Below, one piece after another: positions 33,834-41,719 of a DNA stretch of 64,000 nt. A model generated the notes under the pieces. The model saw nothing but the letters and a program-made list of their open reading frames with translations. It was not told the DNA's origin and searched no databases. The position numbers were made by a program, and so were the translations under genes. Source of the stretch: Desulfocapsa sp. (GTDB lineage Bacteria; Desulfobacterota; Desulfobulbia; Desulfobulbales; Desulfocapsaceae); contig VMSP01000065.1 of assembly GCA_013792135.1 (NCBI GenBank), positions 1 to 64,000 of the forward strand. The letters are read 5' to 3'. Position 1 is the stretch's first letter; each line of letters opens with the position of its first letter.

Positions 33834-35119
33834 GACAAACCCGTAGCCTTGGCCACAGGCAGCTCTTGCCAATTAGTGGTATAAGCTGGTGACTTCCGTG
33901 TCTGTTGCATCAACCATGGTTTATCCTCAGCTGTCGTCATACCGTACTGAATGGTACTTCGCCCCCATTTACTATTGATCCTGTCCAGTGCGGTCATCAA
34001 CTGTTTATCCTCTTTCTCTGCTGGCCGTAAGAACGAGAACAAATCCTGCTGTCTGTATCCTTGCTTAACGATACCGGCGAGCATAACACCAGTCTTTCGA
34101 TATCGATATCCGGGCTTGTACAATGACTTGAGGCACTGCAGAGCTGCGGTTATGAGATCTGGTGTTGAAGAAGTGGGCTGATGAAGAGTAATTGTTTGAT
34201 TATTGGAATAACTGGCCTGTTCATCAAACGGCCCGGTTGTGATAAAGATATTTAGAGTATCTGCTTCAACTCCCAGTTTGCGTAGTTTTTCGCCAGCTAT
34301 CGAAACAAAATTGATGACGGCCTCTCTGAGGTTGTAAAGGTCGGTAACCGGATGCCCGAATGATCTTGAAGTAATGATTGATTTTGGACACGGAGGAGCA
34401 TTTTCAAGCGAAATACATGAAATACCGTTCAGCTCCAAAGCAGTACGAGCCCCAACAACGGTCAATTGCTTACGAATCCATGTTTCATCGGCCGTCTTAA
34501 GATCAAGTGCAGTATAGATACCACGGCTGTTCAGCTTTTCGGTAGAACGTCTGCCAATTCCCCAAACATCATTAACCTCGGTCATTGCCAGAACCTGGTC
34601 TATTTGACTGTTGCCAGCAAGATCGAAGACTCCATTGAATTGTTCCTCTTTCTTTGCGACTCGATTGGCAATCTTTGCCAGTGTTTTGGTTGTGGCAATA
34701 CCAATGGACACAGGAATACCAACCTGTTTTCTTACTCTCTCCCTCAATTCCGCTGCATATTTGACCCGGTCCCAGACTTTAGTTACCGGTAATGATATAA
34801 ATGCCTCATCAATTGAATAAACCTCAACGTCTGGTTCCATCTGCCGCAACACATCCATCACTCGGTGCGAGAGATCCCCGTATAATGCATAGTTTGAAGA
34901 AAAAACATGAACCTTGTGTTTGGCAATCACATGCTTGACCTTGAAGAAAGGTTCACCCATAGGAATACCAAGAGCTTTTGCTTCATTTGATCGGGCAACA
35001 ATACAACCGTCATTATTGGTAAGCACGACAACGGGCTTACCGTTCAGCTCTGGCCGGAACAGTCGCTCACATGAAACATAGAAGTTGTTGCAATCTACGA
35101 GGGCGAAGACTTTCTTCAT
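33830..35119 (-). CDS. umuC: UmuC, translesion DNA polymerase V catalytic subunit
   Basis: Y-family DNA polymerase of 429 aa that bypasses DNA lesions as the UmuD'2C complex. The palm has FALVDCNNFYVSCERLF and the second catalytic acidic pair in VYSIDEAFIS near residue 100; the fingers, thumb helix-hairpin-helix (VWGIGRRSTEKLNSRGI) and little finger follow. It starts 12 bases after the umuD stop. The C-terminus ends shortly after the little finger, usual for UmuC. It is the second gene of umuDC. Confidence 0.95.
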   Translation of the reverse strand: MKKVFALVDCNNFYVSCERLFRPELNGKPVVVLTNNDGCIVARSNEAKALGIPMGEPFFKVKHVIAKHKVHVFSSNYALYGDLSHRVMDVLRQMEPDVEVYSIDEAFISLPVTKVWDRVKYAAELRERVRKQVGIPVSIGIATTKTLAKIANRVAKKEEQFNGVFDLAGNSQIDQVLAMTEVNDVWGIGRRSTEKLNSRGIYTALDLKTADETWIRKQLTVVGARTALELNGISCISLENAPPCPKSIITSRSFGHPVTDLYNLREAVINFVSIAGEKLRKLGVEADTLNIFITTGPFDEQASYSNNQTITLHQPTSSTPDLITAALQCLKSLYKPGYRYRKTGVMLAGIVKQGYRQQDLFSFLRPAEKEDKQLMTALDRINSKWGRSTIQYGMTTAEDKPWLMQQTRKSPAYTTNWQELPVAKATGLS

Positions 35120-35131
35120 TAAACAGGCCGG

Positions 35132-35569
35132 TTAGAATTGATGGATAACACTGGTGACCACACCCCAGACAGTGAAATCGGTATCTTCAGTGATTTCAAC
35201 AGGTGGGTAATCGGGGTTTGCAGCAACCAACTGACAAGAGGTGCTGTCTTGTACGAATCTTTTTACTGTCAGTTCACCATTAACGATAGCGATGACAATT
35301 TTCCCGCTGGTTGCTTCAAGGGATCGGTCAACAACCAGAATATCGCCATCATTTATCCCTACGTCTTTCATTGAATCACCCGCAACCCTTACAAAGAACG
35401 TGGCAACTGGATGTTGAATCAGCAGCTCATTCAAATCAAGTTTTCGGTCTATATGGTCATCGGCAGGTGAAGGAAAACCAGCAGAAACGCCGCAGGTAAA
35501 GAGAGGGCATACAACCTTGGTCTTTTGTTCAACTTCAAAAATAGCATTTATCGAGGAATCTGTTTTCAT
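35132..35569 (-). CDS. umuD: UmuD, LexA-like self-cleaving polymerase V subunit
   Basis: 145-aa S24-family peptidase that auto-cleaves in the presence of RecA filaments to give UmuD'. The predicted cleavage site is Ala-Gly in SAGFPSPADD near residue 30, the nucleophile is Ser of AGDSMKDVGI near residue 65, and the general base is Lys of GELTVKRF near residue 105. The first ~30 residues are longer and more polar than in E. coli UmuD. It begins the umuDC operon. I saw no E. coli-type SOS box upstream; the host LexA may use another motif. Confidence 0.94.
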   Translation of the reverse strand: MKTDSSINAIFEVEQKTKVVCPLFTCGVSAGFPSPADDHIDRKLDLNELLIQHPVATFFVRVAGDSMKDVGINDGDILVVDRSLEATSGKIVIAIVNGELTVKRFVQDSTSCQLVAANPDYPPVEITEDTDFTVWGVVTSVIHQF

Positions 35570-35828
35570 GCAGGTAAGAATATCACATAATCCAAAAAAG
35601 ATAATGTCTAAATCCTACGATTAGTCCGCACACCCTAAATAGTGAACAGTTGCAGATTTTTAGATAATACAAGAAATTGTCCTATAAAAATCAATGCCAG
35701 TTTGGACAGGTGTAGATTATCGACACCCAAAATGCTATCAGATATTTTTTAATTCCGGCCAACTGTGATTTTTAAAACTAACTGGCAATCATTTTGATCT
35801 TCACTGGAGTTGCAACGAGGAGGTAGTA

Positions 35829-35924
35829 ATGGTACCCTTGGAGAAGTCTATAAGACTCAGATACTTTAAGCGAAGAAGTGACATGTTTTTCAGCAGATTG
35901 AATAAAAATCACATCGTTCGTTGA
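35829..35924 (+). CDS. possible 31-aa basic peptide
   Basis: An ATG with an excellent ribosome binding site (GAGGAGG, five bases away) opens a 31-codon frame encoding a basic peptide (MVPLEKSIRLRYFKRRSD, then MFFSRL). No homology known to me. It may be a small regulatory or toxin-like peptide. Confidence 0.35.
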   Translation: MVPLEKSIRLRYFKRRSDMFFSRLNKNHIVR

Positions 35925-36005
35925 TTTTATCGCTGACCGTGAATCATATGCTTAAAAGAAATACGGGATTTTGTCTTTGGAGGAAATAATGGGGGGCAGG
36001 CGTTG

Positions 36006-36083
36006 ATGTTAAAGAGTTTTACAGATGATGTTAAACAGACGATTAAGATAATAAAAAAAAAGAACTTAACACATATTGGATAG
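36006..36083 (+). CDS. possible 25-aa peptide, coupled to a five-codon leader
   Basis: GGAGG precedes ATG at 35989, which starts a five-codon frame (MGGRR) whose stop overlaps the next ATG as TGATG. That frame then encodes a 25-aa amphipathic, Lys-rich helix (SFTDDVKQTIKIIKKK). A leader-type stop-restart arrangement. Speculative. Confidence 0.3.
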   Translation: MLKSFTDDVKQTIKIIKKKNLTHIG

Positions 36084-36085
36084 CA

Positions 36086-36115
36086 TGTCGCTAATTGTCG
36101 CTAATTGTCGCCAAT
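36086..36115. repeat. three tandem 10-bp repeats beside tRNA-Pro
   Basis: TGTCGCTAAT repeated three times, the last copy with a single change (TGTCGCCAAT). It lies 37 bases beyond the 3' end of the tRNA-Pro gene on the minus strand. It could be protein-binding iterons or remnant of an attachment site. Confidence 0.65.
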
Positions 36116-36151
36116 TTTCAACAATCCAAAATGCGCTAAGTCCTTGATTTA

Positions 36152-36229
36152 TGGTCGGGGCGGCAGGATTCGAACCTGCGGCCTCCTGCTCCCAAGGCAG
36201 GCGCGCTAACCAGGCTGCGCTACGCCCCG
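36152..36229 (-). tRNA. tRNA-Pro (anticodon TGG)
   Basis: Full cloverleaf on the minus strand: acceptor CGGGGCG pairs with CGCCCCG, followed by A and an encoded CCA. The anticodon loop is CTTGGGA, giving TGG (proline). The T-loop GTTCGAATC is present. Confidence 0.95.
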
Positions 36230-36278
36230 ACACAAAAATTTTAAAAAAGTCCAATCTAACAATCAGACTTGAGAATTC

Positions 36279-36354
36279 TGGCTCCCCGGGACGGATTCGA
36301 ACCGCCGACAGGGTGATTAACAGTCACCTGCTCTACCAGCTGAGCTACCGGGGA
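36279..36354 (-). tRNA. tRNA-Asn (anticodon GTT)
   Basis: Cloverleaf on the minus strand: acceptor TCCCCGG pairs with CCGGGGA, then G and encoded CCA. Anticodon loop CTGTTAA gives GTT (asparagine); the T-loop GTTCGAATC is present. It is upstream of tRNA-Pro on the same strand and both probably share the promoter at 36368-36397. Confidence 0.95.
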
Positions 36355-36367
36355 ATAATTGTGAGCA

Positions 36368-36397
36368 CCTATAGCATACTCACAAGAACTTCGTCAA
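36368..36397 (-). promoter_or_regulatory. promoter of the tRNA-Asn/Pro operon
   Basis: On the minus strand TTGACG (-35, 36392-36397) and TATAGG (-10, 36368-36373) are 18 bases apart, with the tRNA-Asn 5' end 13 bases further. Confidence 0.55.
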
Positions 36398-36543
36398 CAC
36401 TTTTACACATTTTTTGTACGAAAAAAAGAAACAAACAGAACGGACAACAACAAAAGACGGAAGATGCTTCACTTATCTCTCCACATATCTTATTCTCTAC
36501 TAAGCACAACCCCTTATAAACCACAACTTTTTACAGGTGACCA

Positions 36544-37971
36544 ATGAAGCTCCGGGTAAACAAAACGAAAATTATCGCCACCATTGGACCAGCCTCTGAT
36601 AATGTGGAGACCCTGATCCAAATGATCAAGGCAGGAATGAACATTGCCCGACTTAATTTCTCCCATGGTGCATTCTCATCGCACAGCAAAACCATTGCCA
36701 AAATTCGGGAAGCAGCCCAGATATGTGACTGCCGCATAGCTATTATGGCAGACCTCCCAGGACCAAAAATGCGTATCGGTACCATTGAGGATGAGCCTAT
36801 CCTGCTGGCGATCGGGGATGTTTTCACCCTGACCACCGAAGAGGTTCGCGGCAATAACTTCCGGGTATCGGTGAGCTATCAGGAACTCCCGCAAGCAGTT
36901 AAGGCAGGTGACATCCTGTATCTCGATGATGGTTTTATTCAGCTCATCGTTGATTCAGTGCAAGGCCGGGAAGTGAACTGCATTGTCCAAGTCGGCGGCA
37001 GATTACGCTCACACAAAGGACTTAATCTGCCGGGCATTGATCTTGGGATGTCAGCCTTTACTGTCCATGACCGAAACTGTCTGGAATTTGCCCTCAGACA
37101 TGGCGTGGATGCGGTCAGCCAATCCTTTGTCGCAAACGAGACCGACCTCAGAGAGGTAAGAGAGACAGCCAAAGAGTGGGGCTATTCCCCCTTTATCATT
37201 GCCAAGATCGAACGCTCTGCCGCCCTTAATCATCTCGACGCCATCCTACAGGCTGCCGACGGTGTGATGATCGCGCGTGGCGATCTGGGAGTAGAAATCC
37301 CCATAGAGGAAATGGCCATCACCCAGAAGACGATCATGGCCCAAGCCCAAAAGGCCGGCAAACCCGTGATCACCGCAACCCAGATGCTGGAATCGATGAT
37401 CACCAACCGTAGGCCCACACGCGCCGAGGCCACGGATGTGGCCAATGCCATCCTGGATGGCACAGACTGCATCATGCTCTCTGGAGAATCCGCCATGGGT
37501 GCCTATCCGGTCGAAGCGGTGGCCATGCTGTCCTCCATCGGAGCCTCGATCGAGAATTTTCGCCCCGACTGTCCGCTCAAAAGGCAACTTGCACTCGACA
37601 GCGACTGGAAAAAGGCAGCCACAGGCCTCATTGCCTTGGCCGTGGATTCCACCATCGTACGCATCGATCCGGCATTCCTGATCATCCCCACCCAATCAGG
37701 GGCCACAGCCCGCAACATCGCCCGTTTCCGCCATAAAGTGTGGACCTTTGCCATCTCCAGCTCAGAAAAGACCTGCCAGGAACTCCTCTTTTCGTACGGG
37801 GTGCATCCACTGACCACCGATCCCATGCCCGAAGACTGGAATAGATATGCCAATGACCTCCAACACCGCTTTGAGCTTCCCGGCGAGTTTTCCATCCTGA
37901 CCGAAGGACCGTCCCCGCTTCACCCGGACACAAATCATCGTATGGAGCTCATCCCTTTAGAAACCAAATAA
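36544..37971 (+). CDS. pyk: pyruvate kinase
   Basis: Glycolytic enzyme that makes pyruvate and ATP from phosphoenolpyruvate and ADP, 475 aa, cytosolic. The N-terminus has TKIIATIGPAS and NIARLNFSHGA. The A domain has IIAKIERSAALNHLDAIL (catalytic Lys) and the signature ARGDLGVEIPIEE; TATQMLESM and TDCIMLSGESAMGAYPVEA are classic. The C-terminal domain is slightly divergent. AGGTGA precedes the ATG. It is monocistronic and is followed directly by the inverted-repeat element at 37976. Confidence 0.96.
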   Translation: MKLRVNKTKIIATIGPASDNVETLIQMIKAGMNIARLNFSHGAFSSHSKTIAKIREAAQICDCRIAIMADLPGPKMRIGTIEDEPILLAIGDVFTLTTEEVRGNNFRVSVSYQELPQAVKAGDILYLDDGFIQLIVDSVQGREVNCIVQVGGRLRSHKGLNLPGIDLGMSAFTVHDRNCLEFALRHGVDAVSQSFVANETDLREVRETAKEWGYSPFIIAKIERSAALNHLDAILQAADGVMIARGDLGVEIPIEEMAITQKTIMAQAQKAGKPVITATQMLESMITNRRPTRAEATDVANAILDGTDCIMLSGESAMGAYPVEAVAMLSSIGASIENFRPDCPLKRQLALDSDWKKAATGLIALAVDSTIVRIDPAFLIIPTQSGATARNIARFRHKVWTFAISSSEKTCQELLFSYGVHPLTTDPMPEDWNRYANDLQHRFELPGEFSILTEGPSPLHPDTNHRMELIPLETK

Positions 37972-37975
37972 TTCA

Positions 37976-38118
37976 AGGGTACCTTGAAAAATCAAGATTT
38001 TTATTCAAGACCAAGGCGTTAATAAAATTTTACCACAGGCATATAGTTGATATTCCGAGGATAAAATTTTCAGCGCAACGCAGAGCTTGGGCAAAAAGAC
38101 CATTTTTCAAGGTACCCT
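37976..38118. repeat. 143-bp MITE-like element with 17-bp terminal inverted repeats
   Basis: Perfect 17-bp inverted arms AGGGTACCTTGAAAAAT (37976-37992) and ATTTTTCAAGGTACCCT (38102-38118) bound an AT-rich interior that contains a second inverted pair (TAAAATTTT copies). It carries no gene and starts five bases after the pyk stop codon. Rest of 38119-38400 shows nothing else. It may be a mobile miniature element or double as a transcription terminator. Confidence 0.65.
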
Positions 38119-38400
38119 CAAGACAAGGATGGATTGTTCCCACTGCTCGCCATGACAACTCACCCACCTCCAGGACGTTCGAAGCCTCACAAATAACAGT
38201 ACTTCGAATGCACCAACCTGCAAGATACTCAAATAAAAAAACATATTATGCGTTGACAGGTTGACATCAAATACGATTCATAATACAACTTCACGTGATC
38301 AGGGTGCCATCTGTAAAGCGGTTAGCTCCCAAGACATACTCTCGGCCTAGCCCCGTATAAATTTACAAACAATCCGCCCGGTCTTTTGTCAGCCACCAAT

Positions 38401-40533
38401 ATGCATTCTAATCACCCAAAAGCCTGGTCGTTTCGCCAGCAGCTCAACGCTATTATCTTCATTGCCTTGTTCTTTGTTATGGGCTGTGGAGTCTTCGGCG
38501 GATGGCGCCTCCTGCAGTTCAGTTCCAGCCAGGTGACGATCCAGCAATCATCCCAGGCCCTCCATCAAAACCTCTATACCAACTTTGACAAAACCCGGCT
38601 CATTGGTGAAATCCATACCCAGTTACGTCTCTATATGCAGTCCGGTAAAGCCGACAATCTTGATTTAATTCACAAATATTCAGAAGATCTGCGACGTAAA
38701 CTCTCAACAGAGGAACAAAAAACTCTGGGGCATTTTCTTGAGATGATTGATACCCTGGAAATTCGGATGAAAAGCCTGGAAGAAAATACCAAGAAAATTG
38801 CCCAGACTGAAAAGGCACTCATCGACATCACCGGACAACTCATAAACATATCAAGCCGGGAAGAAGGCGCGATCATACGGCCTTTAGTTGTTGACAGCTG
38901 CCTGCAACATCACCAGCTCTATGTGACCGCCATTGTTGCCAACCAGATAGATGCCCTGACCCGTATCCAGATAGATGCGGCAGAGATCTTCACCTCGCTG
39001 GATGCTAAGCTGACCGCTCTCGGCAAAACACTCAATTCCAACCAACAGGGGTTCATCGAGCGGTTAAAAACAGCCAACTACGAGCTTGACGAAACTGTCC
39101 ATACCATCACCTCCATCCGCATCACCACCCTGGAGACTCAACAGCGGATTGAACAATTCCTTGAAACCCTTAACGCCGGAGTAACCGAAGACTCCCTGAC
39201 CAAAAATACCGAAGCCTCCGCGCTGATGGACACCAGCCTGCAACTGGCCCGCAGCAATCTCCTCTTTGTGTCTGCCAGTCTCATTGGCTCTGCATTCTTG
39301 TTCGCGATCATCGCCTTCTTTCTTAATCAAAGAATGATCAGGCCATTGATAGGTTTTGTTGAGCTGCTCCGCAGAATGACGCAACTGCTGGCTGGATTGC
39401 GCGGACAACAGGTGGCAGAAGATGAAAATCTTATCCAGCTCTCAGAGATGGCCATTAGCCGGCATGATGAACTAGGCGAGGCGGCCCTGGCGGTCAAAAT
39501 GCTTATTACTCGCCTGCGCGAACTCTCTCTCTTTCGTCAAACCATTGAGGCCGACGAATCAACGGAAGAGATCTATGCCAGACTGGCGCAGATATTTGAA
39601 TATAAACTGGGATTGGAACTATTTGTGATCCTGGAACAATCCGATGAGAACTCCACAGCGATGGCACCCGTTTATTGCAACCCTCCAGAACTGGCTCCGG
39701 AACTCCCGGAATTTGCCATCGCCGAGCACTGCCGCGCCAAACGGACCGGGCTCATGATCACCTCTCTGGAAACCCCGTTTATCTGCAAGCAATATCCATT
39801 TTCAGATACTATGGATCATATCTGCATCCCCATGCTGGTAGGAGGTCATGTCATCGGAGTGGTCCAGTTTCTCTTTTCCCTGGACCTGCCTGAAGCGGTG
39901 CAACACATCAAGAACAAGGCCGTCGAAGAGGCCCGCTACTATATTGCCGAGGCCCTCCCTATTCTCCAGGCCAAGCATCTTGCTCAAAAGCTGAAGGATA
40001 TGGCCACTAAAGACCCCCTTACCGGGCTCTACAACCGCCGTTATCTGGACTCGGTCATTGAGCAATTTACCGAAGGAACAATCCGCAGAAAAAGCAAGAT
40101 AGGCGTTTTGATGTGCGACATCGACCATTTCAAAAGGGTCAATGACCTCTTTGGCCATGACACCGGCGATTCCGTATTGATCCAGTTAGCGCAAATCGGT
40201 ATGAGCTGCGCCAGGAAATCAGATCTGGTGATCCGTTTTGGTGGAGAAGAATTTCTGCTCCTGCTTCCTGACTGTGATGAATCCTGTGCGGCCACCATGG
40301 CAGAACGAATCAGGGCCACGATAGAGTCCCACAAAGTGCATACGCCAAACAGAACGCTCCAGCAGACTATCAGCATAGGGGTGGCCGAATTTTCTCACGA
40401 CTCAACCAAAACGATCTGGGAAATTATCAAACTTGCCGACATAGCCCTTTACCAGGCAAAGGAAAACGGTCGAAATCAAGTTCTCATCTGTCAGGACGAT
40501 TCGGTAAACAAGGAGCTGGCGAATATTCCCTGA
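38401..40533 (+). CDS. membrane GGDEF diguanylate cyclase (HAMP + GAF-like)
   Basis: Makes cyclic di-GMP, a second messenger that promotes attachment. From the ATG at 38401 (a TTG at 38386 is an alternative) it has 710 aa. TM helix 1 (AIIFIALFFVMGCGVFGGW) is followed by a large periplasmic helical sensor to about residue 280, then TM 2 (LLFVSASLIGSAFLFAIIAF), a HAMP-like linker, a GAF-like domain (about 385-530), and a GGDEF domain with DPLTGLYNRRYLD and the active site FGGEEF. An inhibitory site RKSD lies five residues before GGEEF. Located upstream of pilus genes, where c-di-GMP often acts, but not adjacent. Confidence 0.93.
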   Translation: MHSNHPKAWSFRQQLNAIIFIALFFVMGCGVFGGWRLLQFSSSQVTIQQSSQALHQNLYTNFDKTRLIGEIHTQLRLYMQSGKADNLDLIHKYSEDLRRKLSTEEQKTLGHFLEMIDTLEIRMKSLEENTKKIAQTEKALIDITGQLINISSREEGAIIRPLVVDSCLQHHQLYVTAIVANQIDALTRIQIDAAEIFTSLDAKLTALGKTLNSNQQGFIERLKTANYELDETVHTITSIRITTLETQQRIEQFLETLNAGVTEDSLTKNTEASALMDTSLQLARSNLLFVSASLIGSAFLFAIIAFFLNQRMIRPLIGFVELLRRMTQLLAGLRGQQVAEDENLIQLSEMAISRHDELGEAALAVKMLITRLRELSLFRQTIEADESTEEIYARLAQIFEYKLGLELFVILEQSDENSTAMAPVYCNPPELAPELPEFAIAEHCRAKRTGLMITSLETPFICKQYPFSDTMDHICIPMLVGGHVIGVVQFLFSLDLPEAVQHIKNKAVEEARYYIAEALPILQAKHLAQKLKDMATKDPLTGLYNRRYLDSVIEQFTEGTIRRKSKIGVLMCDIDHFKRVNDLFGHDTGDSVLIQLAQIGMSCARKSDLVIRFGGEEFLLLLPDCDESCAATMAERIRATIESHKVHTPNRTLQQTISIGVAEFSHDSTKTIWEIIKLADIALYQAKENGRNQVLICQDDSVNKELANIP

Positions 40534-40736
40534 CAAGCATACCACCTGCAGAACTTGATTCCTTGGAACAACTCGGTCCAAAGTTGTGTCACACTTCTCC
40601 AACTCCAGTCTCAAGAAGAATTGCATCCTCCGATACCGAAACAAGGCAAGAGCTGCAATAGCGATTTATACAACCACCAACTGGATAGACCGTTCCGACA
40701 TCGACACTCAGGACACCCCTCCTTTTACAGAAGCAA

Positions 40737-41591
40737 CTACTTCTGGTTTCCCATCATCCCCTTCAACATCTGCATGGCCTGCTCCATCTCCTGTTGTTCC
40801 GCCGGCGACATCTGCTGCTGGCCACTACCCTGAGGCATCATGGGATTCATTGGAGTTTCCTCCTGCATCTTTTTGGCACCATCAGGTGATTTCAACATGG
40901 CCAGGGTCTGCTGAGCCAAGGTGCGAGCCATGGCATCCGTCTCCGGGTCTACCACTGCCACAATTCCCTGAGGTGGCTCAAAATATTTCTGATCAACAAC
41001 TCCCTCGTTCACAGCCGTGGCCTCCTGCCTCATTGCCATACCCATTACATTCGATTCAATCTTGAGAGGGATACCAGCTCCATAGAGCGTGTACACCGTT
41101 GTCCCCATCATCTGCGTCCGGTCACAGTCATAACCAAGAATTTTCGTAACCTTCTGCTCTACCGTACCACCCATGGCGTCTGTCATCGGCAGACCGATTT
41201 TCTGAATATTTTCATTCACCTGTTTCTGCTCAGCCGCAGACAGGCGATGATACTCTTCAATCATATATTTTTGTGGATTCACAGACTTGGTGCCGGTATG
41301 ATTCGTCAAATCAAAATGATACAGCCAATCCGGCGACTCAATCGCAATGGTCTCGTTCATCACAGTTGCCCCCATCATGCTCGTCTTACCAACCCGATAG
41401 GTCGCGGTTTCTCGACCATGATCCCGGATATAGAGCGTTTCATTGCCGGTTTCCATACCACTGAGCACGTAATGAATAGTGGCTTCTTTAAACGGCAATT
41501 TTTTTTCCCAAGGGTTAGAATCAGACGCCATTGCCAAGGTTGACAACAGAAGTACCAAGGACACAACTACCCCCCCGCTGCTTATTTTCAT
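40737..41591 (-). CDS. exported Met-rich hypothetical protein (284 aa)
   Basis: A 284-aa protein with a signal peptide (KISSGGVVVSLVLLLSTLAMAS, cut after the ASD region), so it is periplasmic or outer-membrane associated. The N-terminal domain has beta-strands (ATIHYVLSGMETGNETLYIRD) reminiscent of the DUF4412 type; the C-terminus is Met/Gln-rich (MPQGSGQQQMSPAEQQEMEQ). GAGGAGG lies six bases before the ATG at 41591. Met-rich composition could indicate metal (copper) handling, but this is inference. Function unknown. Confidence 0.7.
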   Translation of the reverse strand: MKISSGGVVVSLVLLLSTLAMASDSNPWEKKLPFKEATIHYVLSGMETGNETLYIRDHGRETATYRVGKTSMMGATVMNETIAIESPDWLYHFDLTNHTGTKSVNPQKYMIEEYHRLSAAEQKQVNENIQKIGLPMTDAMGGTVEQKVTKILGYDCDRTQMMGTTVYTLYGAGIPLKIESNVMGMAMRQEATAVNEGVVDQKYFEPPQGIVAVVDPETDAMARTLAQQTLAMLKSPDGAKKMQEETPMNPMMPQGSGQQQMSPAEQQEMEQAMQMLKGMMGNQK

Positions 41592-41719
41592 GCCCATCCT
41601 CCTCATGTGTTTTTTTATTATCACTGATAACTCAACAAATTTGTCATTTCGACCAAGAAAAGAATTCTGTAATGCAGAAGATACGATTTTTCACATCGGT
41701 CCACAATGACAGGTCAATT

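Larger units (their letters stand above)
35570..36151. other. intergenic region with short peptide ORFs
   Basis: Nearly 600 bases upstream of umuD and next to the tRNA genes. It holds very short reading frames with good ribosome binding sites (35829-35924, 35989-36006 and 36006-36083) and the tandem repeat at 36086-36115. Confidence 0.5.

Noticed and set aside
35570-35640. SOS box upstream of umuD
   Set aside because: No CTGT-N8-ACAG-type sequence could be seen, so none is claimed.
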